The position numbers and the translations under genes were made by a program. 64,000 nucleotides of DNA from Serratia plymuthica (GTDB lineage: Bacteria > Pseudomonadota > Gammaproteobacteria > Enterobacterales > Enterobacteriaceae), in contig NZ_CP068771.1 in NCBI RefSeq assembly GCF_018336935.1, positions 2,480,001 to 2,544,000 of the forward strand, in the 5' to 3' direction. Below, piece by piece: positions 52,425 to 61,224 of this stretch (within the stretch, counting starts at the first letter, position 1; each line of letters starts with the position of its first letter). The notes beneath the pieces are model-generated. The model was given only the letters and a program-made list of their open reading frames with translations, ran no database searches and was not told the origin of the DNA.

Positions 52425-53588
52425 ATGAACAAGATAACTCGCTTTAAGCCGCTGGCCCTGGCCGCCGCCGTTCTGGCTACCCTTGGCGCCGCCGCGCCTG
52501 CGCAGGCCGCCGACACCATTCTGATCGGTCTGGCCGGCCCGCTGACCGGCCCTTCCGCCCGTATCGGCAAGGATCTGGAAAACGGCGCTCAGTTGGCGAT
52601 CGCCGATGCCAACGCCCAGAAGCCGACGCTGAACGGCAAACCTGTCACCTTTAAACTGCTTTCCGAAGACGACCAGTCCGACCCGCGCACCGCCGTTGCA
52701 GTCGCGCAGCGCCTGGTGGACGAAGGCGTCGCCGGCGTGGTCGGCCACTGGAATACCGGTACCAGCATCCCGGCGGCACGCATTTATCACGATGCCGGCA
52801 TTGCCCAGGTTGCCCCTGTTGCCACAGGCCATGCCTATACTCAACAGGGGTTTGATACCAGCTTCCGCGTGATGGGCCATGATGACGACGGCGGTAATTA
52901 CGCCGGTGAATATGCCGTCAAGGTGCTGAAAGCCAAACGCATTGCGGTAATCGACGATCGCACCGCGTTCGGCCAGGGGCTGGCGGACGAGTTTATCAAG
53001 TCGCTGGCGGCGCAGGGCATACAGCCGGTAGCGCGTGAATACGTCGATGACAAAACCGTCGATTTCAGCGCGGTGCTGACCACCGTTCGCAGCAAGAATG
53101 CCGATCTGATCTTCTTCGGCGGCGTGGATTCACAGGCGGCACCGCTGGCCCGCCGCATCAAACAGCTGGGCATGAACGCTCAACTGATGGGCGCCGGCGG
53201 CTTCGTCAGCCAAACCTTCCTGACGCTGGCGCAGAAAGAAGGCGAAGGCGTGGTGGCGCTGGAACCGGGCCTGCCGCTGGAGCGGATGCCGGGCGGCAAA
53301 GCCTTTGAGCAGGCTTACCGCGACCGCTACAAGACCCACATCGAACTGCATGCGCCGTTCGCCTATGACGCCACCCGGGTATTGATTGCCGCCATCGAGC
53401 AGGCAGGATCCGCCAATCCGGCCGATTATCTGCCGAAACTGCGCGCCATTCATTATCAGGGCGTCACCGGCAGCATCGCATTCGATCCGCAGGGCAACCT
53501 GCAACAGCCAAGCTTCACCCTCTACAAGGTGGTCGACGGCAAATGGCAGCCGCAGAGCGTGTTGGGCGGCGCTAAAACACAACAATAA
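52425..53588 (+). CDS. Branched-chain-type ABC substrate-binding protein (LivJ-like)
   Basis: This 387-residue periplasmic binding protein has a signal peptide with a long hydrophobic core (ALAAAVLATLGAAAPAQA, cleavage before AADTILIG). The mature start ILIGLAGPLTGPSARIGKD is the LivJ/LivK signature. The later VVGHWNTGTSIPAARIYHDA block matches the ligand loop of this family. AACCGGGAG precedes the ATG. Its gene lies between the importer ATPases and the ATC-catabolic genes, so the ligand is likely L-2-amino-thiazoline-4-carboxylate or a related carbamoyl-cysteine. Confidence 0.88.
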   Translation: MNKITRFKPLALAAAVLATLGAAAPAQAADTILIGLAGPLTGPSARIGKDLENGAQLAIADANAQKPTLNGKPVTFKLLSEDDQSDPRTAVAVAQRLVDEGVAGVVGHWNTGTSIPAARIYHDAGIAQVAPVATGHAYTQQGFDTSFRVMGHDDDGGNYAGEYAVKVLKAKRIAVIDDRTAFGQGLADEFIKSLAAQGIQPVAREYVDDKTVDFSAVLTTVRSKNADLIFFGGVDSQAAPLARRIKQLGMNAQLMGAGGFVSQTFLTLAQKEGEGVVALEPGLPLERMPGGKAFEQAYRDRYKTHIELHAPFAYDATRVLIAAIEQAGSANPADYLPKLRAIHYQGVTGSIAFDPQGNLQQPSFTLYKVVDGKWQPQSVLGGAKTQQ

Positions 53589-53606
53589 AGCAAGGGGAGC
53601 AAGGTG

Positions 53607-54098
53607 ATGAGCTGTGCAAAAAACGAATTGGGCATTCTGGCCCGTCGGCGTATCGAGGCCGAGATCATCAAACCGATCTACCAGATTCTGGTGCGCGAGA
53701 TCGGCAAAGAGCGCGCGCAGGCGGTGATTGGCGAAGCCATTGAAAACGCCGCCATCGATGCGGGCAAGCAGTTTGCCGCGCAGGAGCCGAATGGCGCCGA
53801 TTTGCAGAGTTTCGCCGCCTTGCAGTATCTGTGGGAAAAAGACGACGCGCTGCAGGTTAAAGTGATCCATCAAGACGAGCAGCAGTTCGACTATAACGTC
53901 ACCCGCTGCCGCTATGCCGAGATGTATCACGAGATGGGGCTGGGGGAGATTGGCCATCTGCTGTCCTGCGCCCGCGACAGCCAGTTTATCGTCGGTTATG
54001 CGCCGGACGTCGAGCTGCAACGCACCCAAACCATTATGTCCGGCGCGCCCTGCTGCGATTTCCGCTATGCCGTAAAACCGTCGGGAGAGAAAAAATGA
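53607..54098 (+). CDS. atcB: L-2-amino-thiazoline-4-carboxylic acid (ATC) hydrolase
   Basis: This 163-residue protein matches the ATC hydrolase family (AtcB), which opens the thiazoline ring of ATC to give N-carbamoyl-L-cysteine in Pseudomonas. The family features are a helical N-terminus (ARRRIEAEIIKPIYQIL), the VTRCRYAEMYHEMGLGEIGH block and the C-terminal CCDFRYAVK stretch. The ATG at 53607 follows GGGGAG with good spacing; GTG at 53604 is an alternative. It overlaps the next gene by 4 bases. With that carbamoylase it would convert ATC to L-cysteine. Confidence 0.8.
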   Translation: MSCAKNELGILARRRIEAEIIKPIYQILVREIGKERAQAVIGEAIENAAIDAGKQFAAQEPNGADLQSFAALQYLWEKDDALQVKVIHQDEQQFDYNVTRCRYAEMYHEMGLGEIGHLLSCARDSQFIVGYAPDVELQRTQTIMSGAPCCDFRYAVKPSGEKK

Positions 54099-55321
54099 TC
54101 CCTCAGGTTAACGGCGAACGTCTGTGGCAAAGCCTGCTCGATATGGCGCAGTTCGGCGCCATCCCGAAAGACGGTGTCACCCGGCTGGCGCTGAGCGAGG
54201 AAGATCGTCAGGCGCGCGATCAATTGCGTGCCTGGGCGCTGGACGCGGGATGCAGCGTGCGGGTCGATCGCATGGGCAATATGTTTTTGCGCCGCGAAGG
54301 CTCCCACCCGGAACTGGCGCCGGTCGTCACCGGCTCCCACGTCGACTCCCAGCCCAACGGCGGGCGCTTTGACGGCATCTATGGCGTGCTGGCCGGATTG
54401 GAAGTGATCCGCACCCTGAACGATCGTCAGATTGCTACCGAGCGCGCGCTGGAGGTGGTTAACTGGACCAACGAGGAAGGTGCCCGCTTCGCCCCGGCGA
54501 TGATCGCCTCCGGCGTGTTTGCCGGCGTGTTCGATGAAGAATATGGCCTGTCGCGCCGCGATGCGCAGGGCGTCAGCATCGGCGAAGCGCTGAAGCACAT
54601 CGGTTATGACGGCGCAGATCCGGTCGGCGGCAGTCCTATCCACGCCGCCTTTGAGCTGCATATCGAACAAGGCCCGATCCTCGAGGCGGAAAACATCGAG
54701 ATTGGCGTGGTGACCAGCGCGCAGGGCCAGCGCTGGTACGAGTTGGAGATCATCGGTTTCAGCGCCCATGCGGGCACCACGCCGATGGAACGGCGTCGCG
54801 ACGCCCTGCTCGGCTTTGCCGCCATGGTCACGGCGGTCAATCAGATCGGCCTGGATTTCATGCCGGATGCGCGTGCCACGGTAGGCATGGCGCAAATCAC
54901 CCCCAACTCGCGCAATGTGGTGCCGGGCAAGGTGTTTTTCAGCGTCGAGTTCCGTCATCCGCAGGAGGCGGTGCTGGAACAGATGGAGCAGCGATTGCTG
55001 GCGGCGGTCGCAGAGGTGGATGCCGGCACCTTGAGCGCTCATGCCGAACGCATCTTCCAGTATCGGCCGATACGCTTTGATGAAAACTGTATCGACAGCG
55101 TGCGCCAGGCCGCGCAGGCGCTGGGGTATTCGCACCGGGAGATGGTTTCCGGCGCGGGTCACGATGCCTGTTACCTGAGCCGGGTGGCCCCCACGGCGAT
55201 GATTTTTATTCCCTGCGTGGACGGCATCAGCCACAACGAGCTGGAAAATATTTCGCCCGCCTGGGCCACCGCCGGTGCCAATGTGCTGCTCAACGCGCTG
55301 CTGGCGCAAACGGGGCGCTGA
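54095..55321 (+). CDS. atcC: M20 amidohydrolase (N-carbamoyl-L-amino-acid / carbamoyl-cysteine hydrolase)
   Basis: This 408-residue enzyme of the allantoate amidohydrolase/hydantoinase branch of peptidase family M20 keeps the metal ligands. These are His and Asp in GSHVDSQPNGGRFDG, the glutamates in NWTNEEGARF, His in FELHIEQGPILE and His in SGAGHDACYL. The dimerisation domain spans about 210-320. In Pseudomonas the homologous AtcC hydrolyses N-carbamoyl-L-cysteine to L-cysteine, CO2 and ammonia. Here it overlaps the ATC hydrolase gene by 4 bases (ATGA). The pair explains the importer upstream. Confidence 0.85.
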   Translation: MIPQVNGERLWQSLLDMAQFGAIPKDGVTRLALSEEDRQARDQLRAWALDAGCSVRVDRMGNMFLRREGSHPELAPVVTGSHVDSQPNGGRFDGIYGVLAGLEVIRTLNDRQIATERALEVVNWTNEEGARFAPAMIASGVFAGVFDEEYGLSRRDAQGVSIGEALKHIGYDGADPVGGSPIHAAFELHIEQGPILEAENIEIGVVTSAQGQRWYELEIIGFSAHAGTTPMERRRDALLGFAAMVTAVNQIGLDFMPDARATVGMAQITPNSRNVVPGKVFFSVEFRHPQEAVLEQMEQRLLAAVAEVDAGTLSAHAERIFQYRPIRFDENCIDSVRQAAQALGYSHREMVSGAGHDACYLSRVAPTAMIFIPCVDGISHNELENISPAWATAGANVLLNALLAQTGR

Positions 55322-55328
55322 TCTCCCC

Positions 55329-55350
55329 GCCCCGGTTAACCTGCCGGGGC
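55329..55350 (+). terminator. Hairpin after the ABC/ATC operon
   Basis: GCCCCGG (55329-55335) pairs with CCGGGGC (55344-55350) around TTAACCTG, 7 bases after the carbamoylase stop. It is followed by AATAACAAAA and lacks a T run, so termination strength is uncertain. Confidence 0.5.
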
Positions 55351-55361
55351 AATAACAAAAA

Positions 55362-55387
55362 AATATTCAACAAACCGGTTGAATATT
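55362..55387. promoter_or_regulatory. ArsR-type operator upstream of the ArsR gene
   Basis: AATATTCAAC (55362-55371) and GTTGAATATT (55378-55387) are perfect 10-base arms around AAACCG. A related half repeat, TATATTCAACC with TGGTTAAA, overlaps the start codon at 55414. Both suit autoregulation by the ArsR protein. Confidence 0.65.
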
Positions 55388-55413
55388 CACCTCGCTGTTC
55401 TATATTCAACCAT

Positions 55414-55761
55414 ATGGTTAAATTATCTTCCTCACAGCTGGACGCCATTTTCCACGCGCTTTCCGACCCAACGCGCCGCGCTATTTTGCGTGCGCTGGCT
55501 GACGGCGAGCACAGCATTGGTGAACTGGCCGCGCCGTTGCAGATGTCGTTTGCCGGCGCCTCCAAGCATATCAAAGCACTGGAGCTTGCCGGTCTGGTGC
55601 AGCGAACCGTGCAGGGAAGAAACCATATCTGCCGGCTTGAACCCGGGCCAATGGCGCAGGCCATGCAATGGCTGCAAACCTACGAGCATTTCTGGACAGA
55701 ACGGCTGGACGCGCTGGAAGTCGCGCTGCGACAGCCTGAACAGTATCCTCCCAAGGAGTGA
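55414..55761 (+). CDS. ArsR-family transcriptional regulator
   Basis: This 115-residue winged-helix repressor is of the ArsR type often paired with SRPBCC proteins. The core is FHALSDPTRRAILRALADGE, followed by SIGELAAPLQMSFAGASKHIKALE, with recognition helix SFAGASKHIKALE. No metal-binding cysteines of the classical CxC box are present, so it probably does not sense metals. It is 3 bases before the SRPBCC gene and is controlled by the inverted repeat at 55362-55387 in all likelihood. Confidence 0.88.
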   Translation: MVKLSSSQLDAIFHALSDPTRRAILRALADGEHSIGELAAPLQMSFAGASKHIKALELAGLVQRTVQGRNHICRLEPGPMAQAMQWLQTYEHFWTERLDALEVALRQPEQYPPKE

Positions 55762-55764
55762 ACC

Positions 55765-56298
55765 ATGAACGACTACGGTATGATTATTGAAACCGGCACG
55801 CTGCGCATTCAGCGGCTGCTGCCAGGCCCGATCGAGCGGGTCTGGGCCTACCTGACGGAATCCGACAAACGCGCCACCTGGCTGGCCGCCGGCGTGATGA
55901 CGCTGGAAAAAGGCGCTGCGGTGGAGCTGGTATTTCGCAATTCGGAACTGACGGGCGAACACGAGCAGACCCCCGCCAAATACAAGCAAAGCGACTGCAA
56001 CGGCAAACACCTCGGTCATATCACCTGCCTTTTCCCGCCGCGGCTGTTGAGCTTTACCTGGGCGGAACAGGAGCAGGGTCGCCCTTCCGAAGTGACGTTT
56101 GAACTGACCGAACAGGACAACGCCGTGCTGCTGACGGTCACCCACCGACGCCTGGCTAACCGCGACGACATGCTGAGCGTGGCCGGCGGCTGGCACACCC
56201 ATCTCGATATCCTGCTGGACCGCCTGCACGATCGCCAGCCGCGCCCGTTCTGGAGCACTCACGCCAGGCTGGAAGAAGAGTACCGGGCGAGACTGTAA
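55765..56298 (+). CDS. SRPBCC/AHSA1-family protein
   Basis: This 177-residue protein with the START-like SRPBCC fold has GTLRIQRLLPGPIERVWAYLTE at the start, a cavity-forming VELVFRNSEL region and the C-terminal helix GGWHTHLDILLDRL. Such proteins bind small hydrophobic molecules and are often encoded with an ArsR regulator, as here (3 bases apart). The role is unknown. Its stop codon abuts the end of the convergent zntB gene. Confidence 0.85.
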   Translation: MNDYGMIIETGTLRIQRLLPGPIERVWAYLTESDKRATWLAAGVMTLEKGAAVELVFRNSELTGEHEQTPAKYKQSDCNGKHLGHITCLFPPRLLSFTWAEQEQGRPSEVTFELTEQDNAVLLTVTHRRLANRDDMLSVAGGWHTHLDILLDRLHDRQPRPFWSTHARLEEEYRARL

Positions 56299-57327
56299 TC
56301 AGCTTTCATCCCGGCGTCTGAACGCCAGATAACCGGTGATCAACGTAAAACCGCCGACCAGCAACACCAGCAGAATAAATCCGTGGTGATTGCTGGCCAG
56401 CGGGATCCCCCCCACGTTCATGCCGAAGAAACCGGCGACGATGTTAATCGGCAGCGCCAGCACGGTGATCACCGTCAGGGTGTACAGCGTACGGTTGTTC
56501 TGCTCCATCTGCTTGGCGCCGATCTCCTCTTGCAGCAGGCGAATGCGCTCGGTCAGGCTGGCCAGATCGTTCAGCACCACGGTGAACTCTTCGGTGAACT
56601 GCCGCAGATCCTGCACCACGTCCCGGCTTAGCCAGGCCGGTGGCCGGTTCAGCAGGCGGAACAGCGCGGCCGGCTCCGGCGCCAGCAGGCGCTGAAAACG
56701 CAACAGCATGCGGCGCATGCGACCCAGTTCGGTGCGGTTGCGTTTCACATGGTTACTCAGCAGGCGATCTTCAATGGTGTCGACATACTGGTTGGCCTGC
56801 CGCACCACCTGCTCCAGCACATCTTCCTGTTCTTCCAGCAAATGCGCCAACAGCTCGGTGGACGAGGCCAGTTGCAACGGCCCCAGACGACTCAGCAGCC
56901 GTTCGATCAACCGCAGCGGCTTGTGGCGCACGGTAACCACCAGCCCGCTGCGGCAATACAACCACAGCGTGGCGATCTCCGGGTTATTTTCTTTGGGGTG
57001 GAAAATCACGTCGTTGAGCACCGCAAACAGGTCATCCCCTTGCCGTTCTATGCGCGTGGTGTGTGAGCCGTGGCGGATTTCGTCGAAGAAAAAATCGGAA
57101 ATCGCGAAGTGATTTTTCAGCCATTTTTCTGCCGCCGCATGGTTCAGATTGAGGTGCAGCCAGATAAACCCTTCGCCCGGCGACAGAGCCTGGTAAGCCT
57201 GGCAGGCCTGCTGCGAAGAGACGCGCAGCGGCGGTTCTCCCGTGCGGAACACGTGGCCGTAAATCAGCCCGGTAACTTCATCGTCAAAATCGAGCTTGTG
57301 CATTTTATCCGCAACCGTCTGAACCAT
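56299..57327 (-). CDS. zntB: Zinc transporter ZntB (CorA family)
   Basis: This 342-residue protein of the CorA superfamily has a long cytoplasmic part (about 1-280) and two transmembrane helices at the C-terminus. The signature GMN appears in FFGMNVGGIPL, where most CorA read GMNF, and the rest of the protein fits ZntB, which exports or moves Zn2+. The protein ends in the basic tail FRRRDES. The ATG at 57327 is used; an internal ATG at 57303 is a lesser alternative. It is convergent with the SRPBCC gene with no spacer. Confidence 0.92.
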   Translation of the reverse strand: MVQTVADKMHKLDFDDEVTGLIYGHVFRTGEPPLRVSSQQACQAYQALSPGEGFIWLHLNLNHAAAEKWLKNHFAISDFFFDEIRHGSHTTRIERQGDDLFAVLNDVIFHPKENNPEIATLWLYCRSGLVVTVRHKPLRLIERLLSRLGPLQLASSTELLAHLLEEQEDVLEQVVRQANQYVDTIEDRLLSNHVKRNRTELGRMRRMLLRFQRLLAPEPAALFRLLNRPPAWLSRDVVQDLRQFTEEFTVVLNDLASLTERIRLLQEEIGAKQMEQNNRTLYTLTVITVLALPINIVAGFFGMNVGGIPLASNHHGFILLVLLVGGFTLITGYLAFRRRDES

Positions 57328-57436
57328 AAATCTTTATCCCGAATAACCGCATTAATCAATAAACCAGACTCAGCCTTTATATCAATCTTTAAATATCAAC
57401 GTTAATTATTTTCACTTTTCCAGATGATTAATATTA

Positions 57437-57454
57437 CCGTCATAAAAAAGTCAC
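57437..57454 (+). promoter_or_regulatory. Pho box upstream of the pit-ppk2 genes
   Basis: CCGTCATAAAAAAGTCAC matches the 18-base PhoB consensus CTGTCATAAAACTGTCAC at 15 positions. Ten bases later comes AATACT as a possible -10 element. The match is on the same strand as the phosphate transporter gene, 77 bases before its start, so induction by phosphate starvation is likely. Confidence 0.7.
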
Positions 57455-57531
57455 ATTATTTCCCAATACTTTCATGGCAACGCCGTTCATCACCGTCAGT
57501 ATTCTAATGAAGTTTATCGGGAAGGTCCTTT

Positions 57532-59142
57532 ATGAGCGATAACAGCGCCGTTCAAGCAGGTGTTCCAACTGCGTCCAGCCTGCCAAAAATCTACCAAAAG
57601 AACAGTCGACTCACTGTTCTTTTTTTTGTTTTTTTATTAGTACTGGGGATCGCTTTTGCCGGAGTGAATCTATTTAACGACGTGACCGACGCCGGTGCGG
57701 TTTATACCAGCTATCTCCCTTTCCTTTTATTGGGGTTAGCGCTGCTTATTGCGCTGGGCTTTGAATTCGTTAATGGTTTTCACGATACCGCCAATGCGGT
57801 AGCCACCGTGATTTACACCCATTCACTGTCGCCGATGGTAGCGGTGGTCTGGTCGGGATTTTTCAACTTCCTCGGCGTCTTGCTCTCCAGCGGCGTAGTG
57901 GCGTTCGGCATCATTTCACTGCTGCCGGTTGAACTGATCCTGCAAGCCGGTACCGGTAACGGTTTTGCCATGGTTTATGCCCTGCTGTTCTCGGCGATTA
58001 TCTGGAACCTGGGCACCTGGTGGCTTGGGCTGCCTGCCTCCTCGTCACATACGCTGATTGGTTCCATCATCGGCGTGGGGGTGGCTAACGCCCTGATCCA
58101 CGGCCGCACCGGCACCAGCGGCGTGGACTGGGGACAGGCGATTAAAGTGGGCTATGCGTTGCTGCTTTCACCGGTGATCGGTTTTGTGTTTGCCGCCCTG
58201 CTGCTGCTGGCGTTGAAGATGTTCGTTAAAAACCGTCAGTTGTACACCGCCCCCAAAAATGATGCGCCGCCGCCGCTGTGGATCCGGGGTTTGCTGATCC
58301 TTACCTGTACCGGTGTCTCCTTCGCCCACGGCTCCAACGACGGGCAAAAAGGCATGGGCCTGATCATGCTGATCCTGGTCGGCACCATGCCGATCGCCTA
58401 TGCCCTGAACCGCTCGATGTCGCCGGAGCAAATCCCGCGCGTGGCCGCGTTGGCGGAGGTCACCAAAAACGATCTGTTGCGCCAATTCCCGGCGGTCAGC
58501 CAGATACCGCCGCGCGAGGTGCTTACCGGTTACGTACGTACCAACGAATTGACGCCGGAAGTGGTACCCGCGCTGGCGCAACTGACCGGCGCCATTGGCG
58601 ATCAGGTCCGCCAGTACGGTTCTGTCGACAAGATCCCGGCGCAGGCGGTGTCCAACACCCGTAACGATATGTATCTGGCATCGGAAACCATCAAGCACCT
58701 GAAAGCGGAAAAGCAGCTTCAGTTTTCCGCCGATTCACAGCGCAATCTGGATGCGTTGAAAGGCGATCTGGACAGCGCCACCCGCTTTATCCCGTTCTGG
58801 GTCAAGGTGGTGGTGGCGATTGCTCTCGGCCTTGGCACCATGGTCGGCTGGCGGCGCATCGTGGTTACCGTTGGGGAAAAAATCGGTAAAAGCCACCTGA
58901 CCTACGCCCAGGGCGCCAGCGCCGAGCTGGTGGCGATGACCACCATAGGTGCGGCGGATGCCTTCGGCCTGCCGGTTTCGACCACTCACGTGCTGTCTTC
59001 CGGTATCGCCGGCACCATGGCGGCCAACCGCTCCGGCCTGCAAATGTCGACCCTGCGCAACCTGCTGATGGCCTGGGTTCTGACGCTGCCGGCCTCAATA
59101 CTGCTTTCCGCCGGGCTGTACTGGGTTTTCACTCATTTTTAA
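57532..59142 (+). CDS. pit: Inorganic phosphate transporter, Pit family
   Basis: This 536-residue membrane protein of the PiT family has about ten transmembrane segments and a cytoplasmic domain (about 235-430). The family signatures are GFHDTANAVATVIYTHSLSP near residue 80 and FAHGSNDGQKGMGLIML near residue 265, and a second GAxxAF-type block near the end (GADAFGLPVSTTHV-like). It takes up phosphate, probably as a metal-phosphate complex, using the proton gradient. GGAAGG precedes the ATG at 57532. It is followed after 26 bases by ppk2, and both sit behind a Pho box, which is unusual because PitA is often constitutive. Confidence 0.9.
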   Translation: MSDNSAVQAGVPTASSLPKIYQKNSRLTVLFFVFLLVLGIAFAGVNLFNDVTDAGAVYTSYLPFLLLGLALLIALGFEFVNGFHDTANAVATVIYTHSLSPMVAVVWSGFFNFLGVLLSSGVVAFGIISLLPVELILQAGTGNGFAMVYALLFSAIIWNLGTWWLGLPASSSHTLIGSIIGVGVANALIHGRTGTSGVDWGQAIKVGYALLLSPVIGFVFAALLLLALKMFVKNRQLYTAPKNDAPPPLWIRGLLILTCTGVSFAHGSNDGQKGMGLIMLILVGTMPIAYALNRSMSPEQIPRVAALAEVTKNDLLRQFPAVSQIPPREVLTGYVRTNELTPEVVPALAQLTGAIGDQVRQYGSVDKIPAQAVSNTRNDMYLASETIKHLKAEKQLQFSADSQRNLDALKGDLDSATRFIPFWVKVVVAIALGLGTMVGWRRIVVTVGEKIGKSHLTYAQGASAELVAMTTIGAADAFGLPVSTTHVLSSGIAGTMAANRSGLQMSTLRNLLMAWVLTLPASILLSAGLYWVFTHF

Positions 59143-59168
59143 AACCGGGTTAACACGGAGAATCAATT

Positions 59169-60083
59169 ATGGCTATGCATGAATTTAACCGCGACGACAC
59201 CTTCAACCAGCGCCTGCTGCAGGAGTTTTATGACAGCTATGACGAGGAGCTGGAAATGGAGCTGGATGACCTGCGGTTTGACGACACCGAAGTGGACAGC
59301 GATCAGAAAAAGGCCTGGCGCAAACAGTATTTCCGCGAGCTGCTGCGGCTACAGGGTGAACTGGTGAAGCTGCAGGACTGGGTAATGCGCACCGGCCAGC
59401 GCGTGGTGATCCTGTTTGAAGGCCGCGACGCCGCCGGCAAAGGCGGGGTAATCAAGCGCATCACCCAGCGCCTGAACCCGCGCACCTGCCGCGTGGCCGC
59501 GCTGCCGGCACCGAACGACCGCGAGCGCACCCAATGGTATTTCCAGCGCTACATCGCCCATCTGCCGGCGGCGGGGGAAATCGTGCTGTTCGACCGCAGC
59601 TGGTACAACCGCGCCGGGGTGGAAAAAGTGATGGGTTTTTGCAACGACGAGGAATACGAAGAGTTTTTCCGCAGCGTGCCGGAATTTGAGAAAATGCTGA
59701 CGCGCAGCGGCATCAAAATCATCAAATACTGGTTCTCGATCACCGATGACGAGCAGGAACTGCGTTTCCTCAGCCGCATCCACGATCCGCTGAAGCAGTG
59801 GAAGCTCAGCCCGATGGATTTGGAGAGCCGCCGCCGCTGGGAAGACTACACCGAGGCCAAAGAGGTCATGTTAGCGCGCACTAACATTCCGGAAGCCCCC
59901 TGGTGGGTGGTTCAGGGCGTCGACAAGAAAAAGGCGCGGCTGAACTGCATCAGCCACCTGCTCCAGCAACTGCCTTACGAAGAGACCGAAGGCAACGTGA
60001 TCACCCTGCCGCCGCGCAAACGCAGCCCGGACTATAACCGCCATCCGGTGCCTGACGATATGGTAGTCCCTGAAGTGTATTGA
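59169..60083 (+). CDS. ppk2: Polyphosphate kinase 2 (PPK2), class I
   Basis: This 304-residue enzyme transfers phosphate between polyphosphate and a nucleoside diphosphate. The Walker A block is FEGRDAAGKGGVIKR and the Walker B/lid region is LFDRSWYNRAGVE. The size and single domain fit class I PPK2, which prefers ADP/GDP. The acidic N-terminus (EEMEMELDDLRFDDTE-type run) is a common feature. It is 26 bases from the phosphate transporter gene, so the pair may couple phosphate uptake to polyphosphate use or nucleotide supply under starvation. Confidence 0.9.
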   Translation: MAMHEFNRDDTFNQRLLQEFYDSYDEELEMELDDLRFDDTEVDSDQKKAWRKQYFRELLRLQGELVKLQDWVMRTGQRVVILFEGRDAAGKGGVIKRITQRLNPRTCRVAALPAPNDRERTQWYFQRYIAHLPAAGEIVLFDRSWYNRAGVEKVMGFCNDEEYEEFFRSVPEFEKMLTRSGIKIIKYWFSITDDEQELRFLSRIHDPLKQWKLSPMDLESRRRWEDYTEAKEVMLARTNIPEAPWWVVQGVDKKKARLNCISHLLQQLPYEETEGNVITLPPRKRSPDYNRHPVPDDMVVPEVY

Positions 60084-60092
60084 TTTTCCATC

Positions 60093-60114
60093 GGGGGATG
60101 GATTGCCATCCCCC
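60093..60114 (+). terminator. Hairpin after ppk2
   Basis: GGGGGATGG (60093-60101) pairs with CCATCCCCC (60106-60114) around ATTG, 9 bases after the stop. No T run follows. Confidence 0.5.
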
Positions 60115-60245
60115 TGCCTGACCTCATGATGAATACTCCGGTCTTTTGCCGGCATATTCGCCGCCTTCACCCTATTTTCTCCACATTTGCTGTGCAGACT
60201 CTTGCCGATATTTTTTAGACGTTTACGGTAAGAGCCTCGTTTGTC

Positions 60246-61079
60246 ATGTCCTTCTTTAATTGTGCTGTCCCTTTTTCTCTTCGGCGTTTTCGCGCCGTTA
60301 TCGTCCTTAGCCTGCTGTTGGTTATCTCCCAGGCGCAGGCCGCTCCCCCGTTGGTATTGCATTCAAAAGCCGTGCTGGTCGTCAATCAGCGTACCGGCAA
60401 AACGCTGTTCCAGAAACAGGCCAATCGCGCGTTACCCATTGCTTCACTGACCAAGCTGATGACCGCAATGGTGGCGCTGGATAGCCGCCGGCCGCTGGGC
60501 AATAAAATAAGGGTGACCGCCGCCGATCGCGATTTATTGAAGAAAACCCACTCGCGGTTGACCCTGGGTTCGTCACTCAGCCGCCGCGATATGTTGCACA
60601 TCGCGCTGATGTCCTCCGAGAACCGTGCGGCAGCCGCCCTAAGCCGTCATTACCCCGGCGGCCGCAAGGCGTTTGTGGCGAAAATGAATCAGAAGGCGCG
60701 CAGCATCGGCATGAAACACGCCCGTTTCTATGACCCCACCGGGCTGACGCCGCGCAACGTCGCCAGCGCCAACGATCTGCTTAAAATGGTCAATCACGCT
60801 TATCGCTATCAAAGCATTCGCCGTTTCAGCACCGATAAACAGCACGTTGTTTACCCCGGCCGCGGTCAACTGGTGTACCGCAGTTCCAACGGCCTGATCA
60901 ATAACCGCAACTGGGCAATCCAGTTGCAAAAAACAGGCTACACCAACGAGGCCGGTCACTGCGTGGTGATGAGAACCCTCATCAAAGGGCAGCCGGTCGT
61001 GATCATTCTGCTGGGTTCCCAACAGCGCTACGGCCACTATGCTGATGCGCTGCGTCTGAAAACCTGGCTGGAGTCCTGA
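60246..61079 (+). CDS. pbpG: D-alanyl-D-alanine endopeptidase (PBP7)
   Basis: This 277-residue periplasmic serine hydrolase of the DD-peptidase family has a signal peptide in residues 1-32 (ending SQAQAAPP). The three active-site motifs are intact: S67-L-T-K70, S124-E-N126 and K229-T-G231. It cleaves D-Ala-meso-DAP cross-links in peptidoglycan. The length fits PBP7, while PBP5-type carboxypeptidases are longer with a membrane anchor, absent here. It stands alone, with a strong basic N-terminal region before the signal peptide core. Confidence 0.92.
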   Translation: MSFFNCAVPFSLRRFRAVIVLSLLLVISQAQAAPPLVLHSKAVLVVNQRTGKTLFQKQANRALPIASLTKLMTAMVALDSRRPLGNKIRVTAADRDLLKKTHSRLTLGSSLSRRDMLHIALMSSENRAAAALSRHYPGGRKAFVAKMNQKARSIGMKHARFYDPTGLTPRNVASANDLLKMVNHAYRYQSIRRFSTDKQHVVYPGRGQLVYRSSNGLINNRNWAIQLQKTGYTNEAGHCVVMRTLIKGQPVVIILLGSQQRYGHYADALRLKTWLES

Positions 61080-61224
61080 ACGCTTGCGTAGCCTGGCTTA
61101 AACCGCGCTGCGCATATCTAAATCCGTTTTTTATCAATGGAATATCCTATCCCGAATCAGTATTAAGCCCTTTTCCTCCCGCATGGTATTTGTCATAAAT
61201 GATTGATGATAAAGGAGCAGGAAA

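Noticed and set aside
54065..55309. 414-codon frame on the minus strand opposite the carbamoylase
   Set aside because: Antisense to a clearly conserved enzyme with intact motifs; its composition is biased and no ribosome site or motif is seen.
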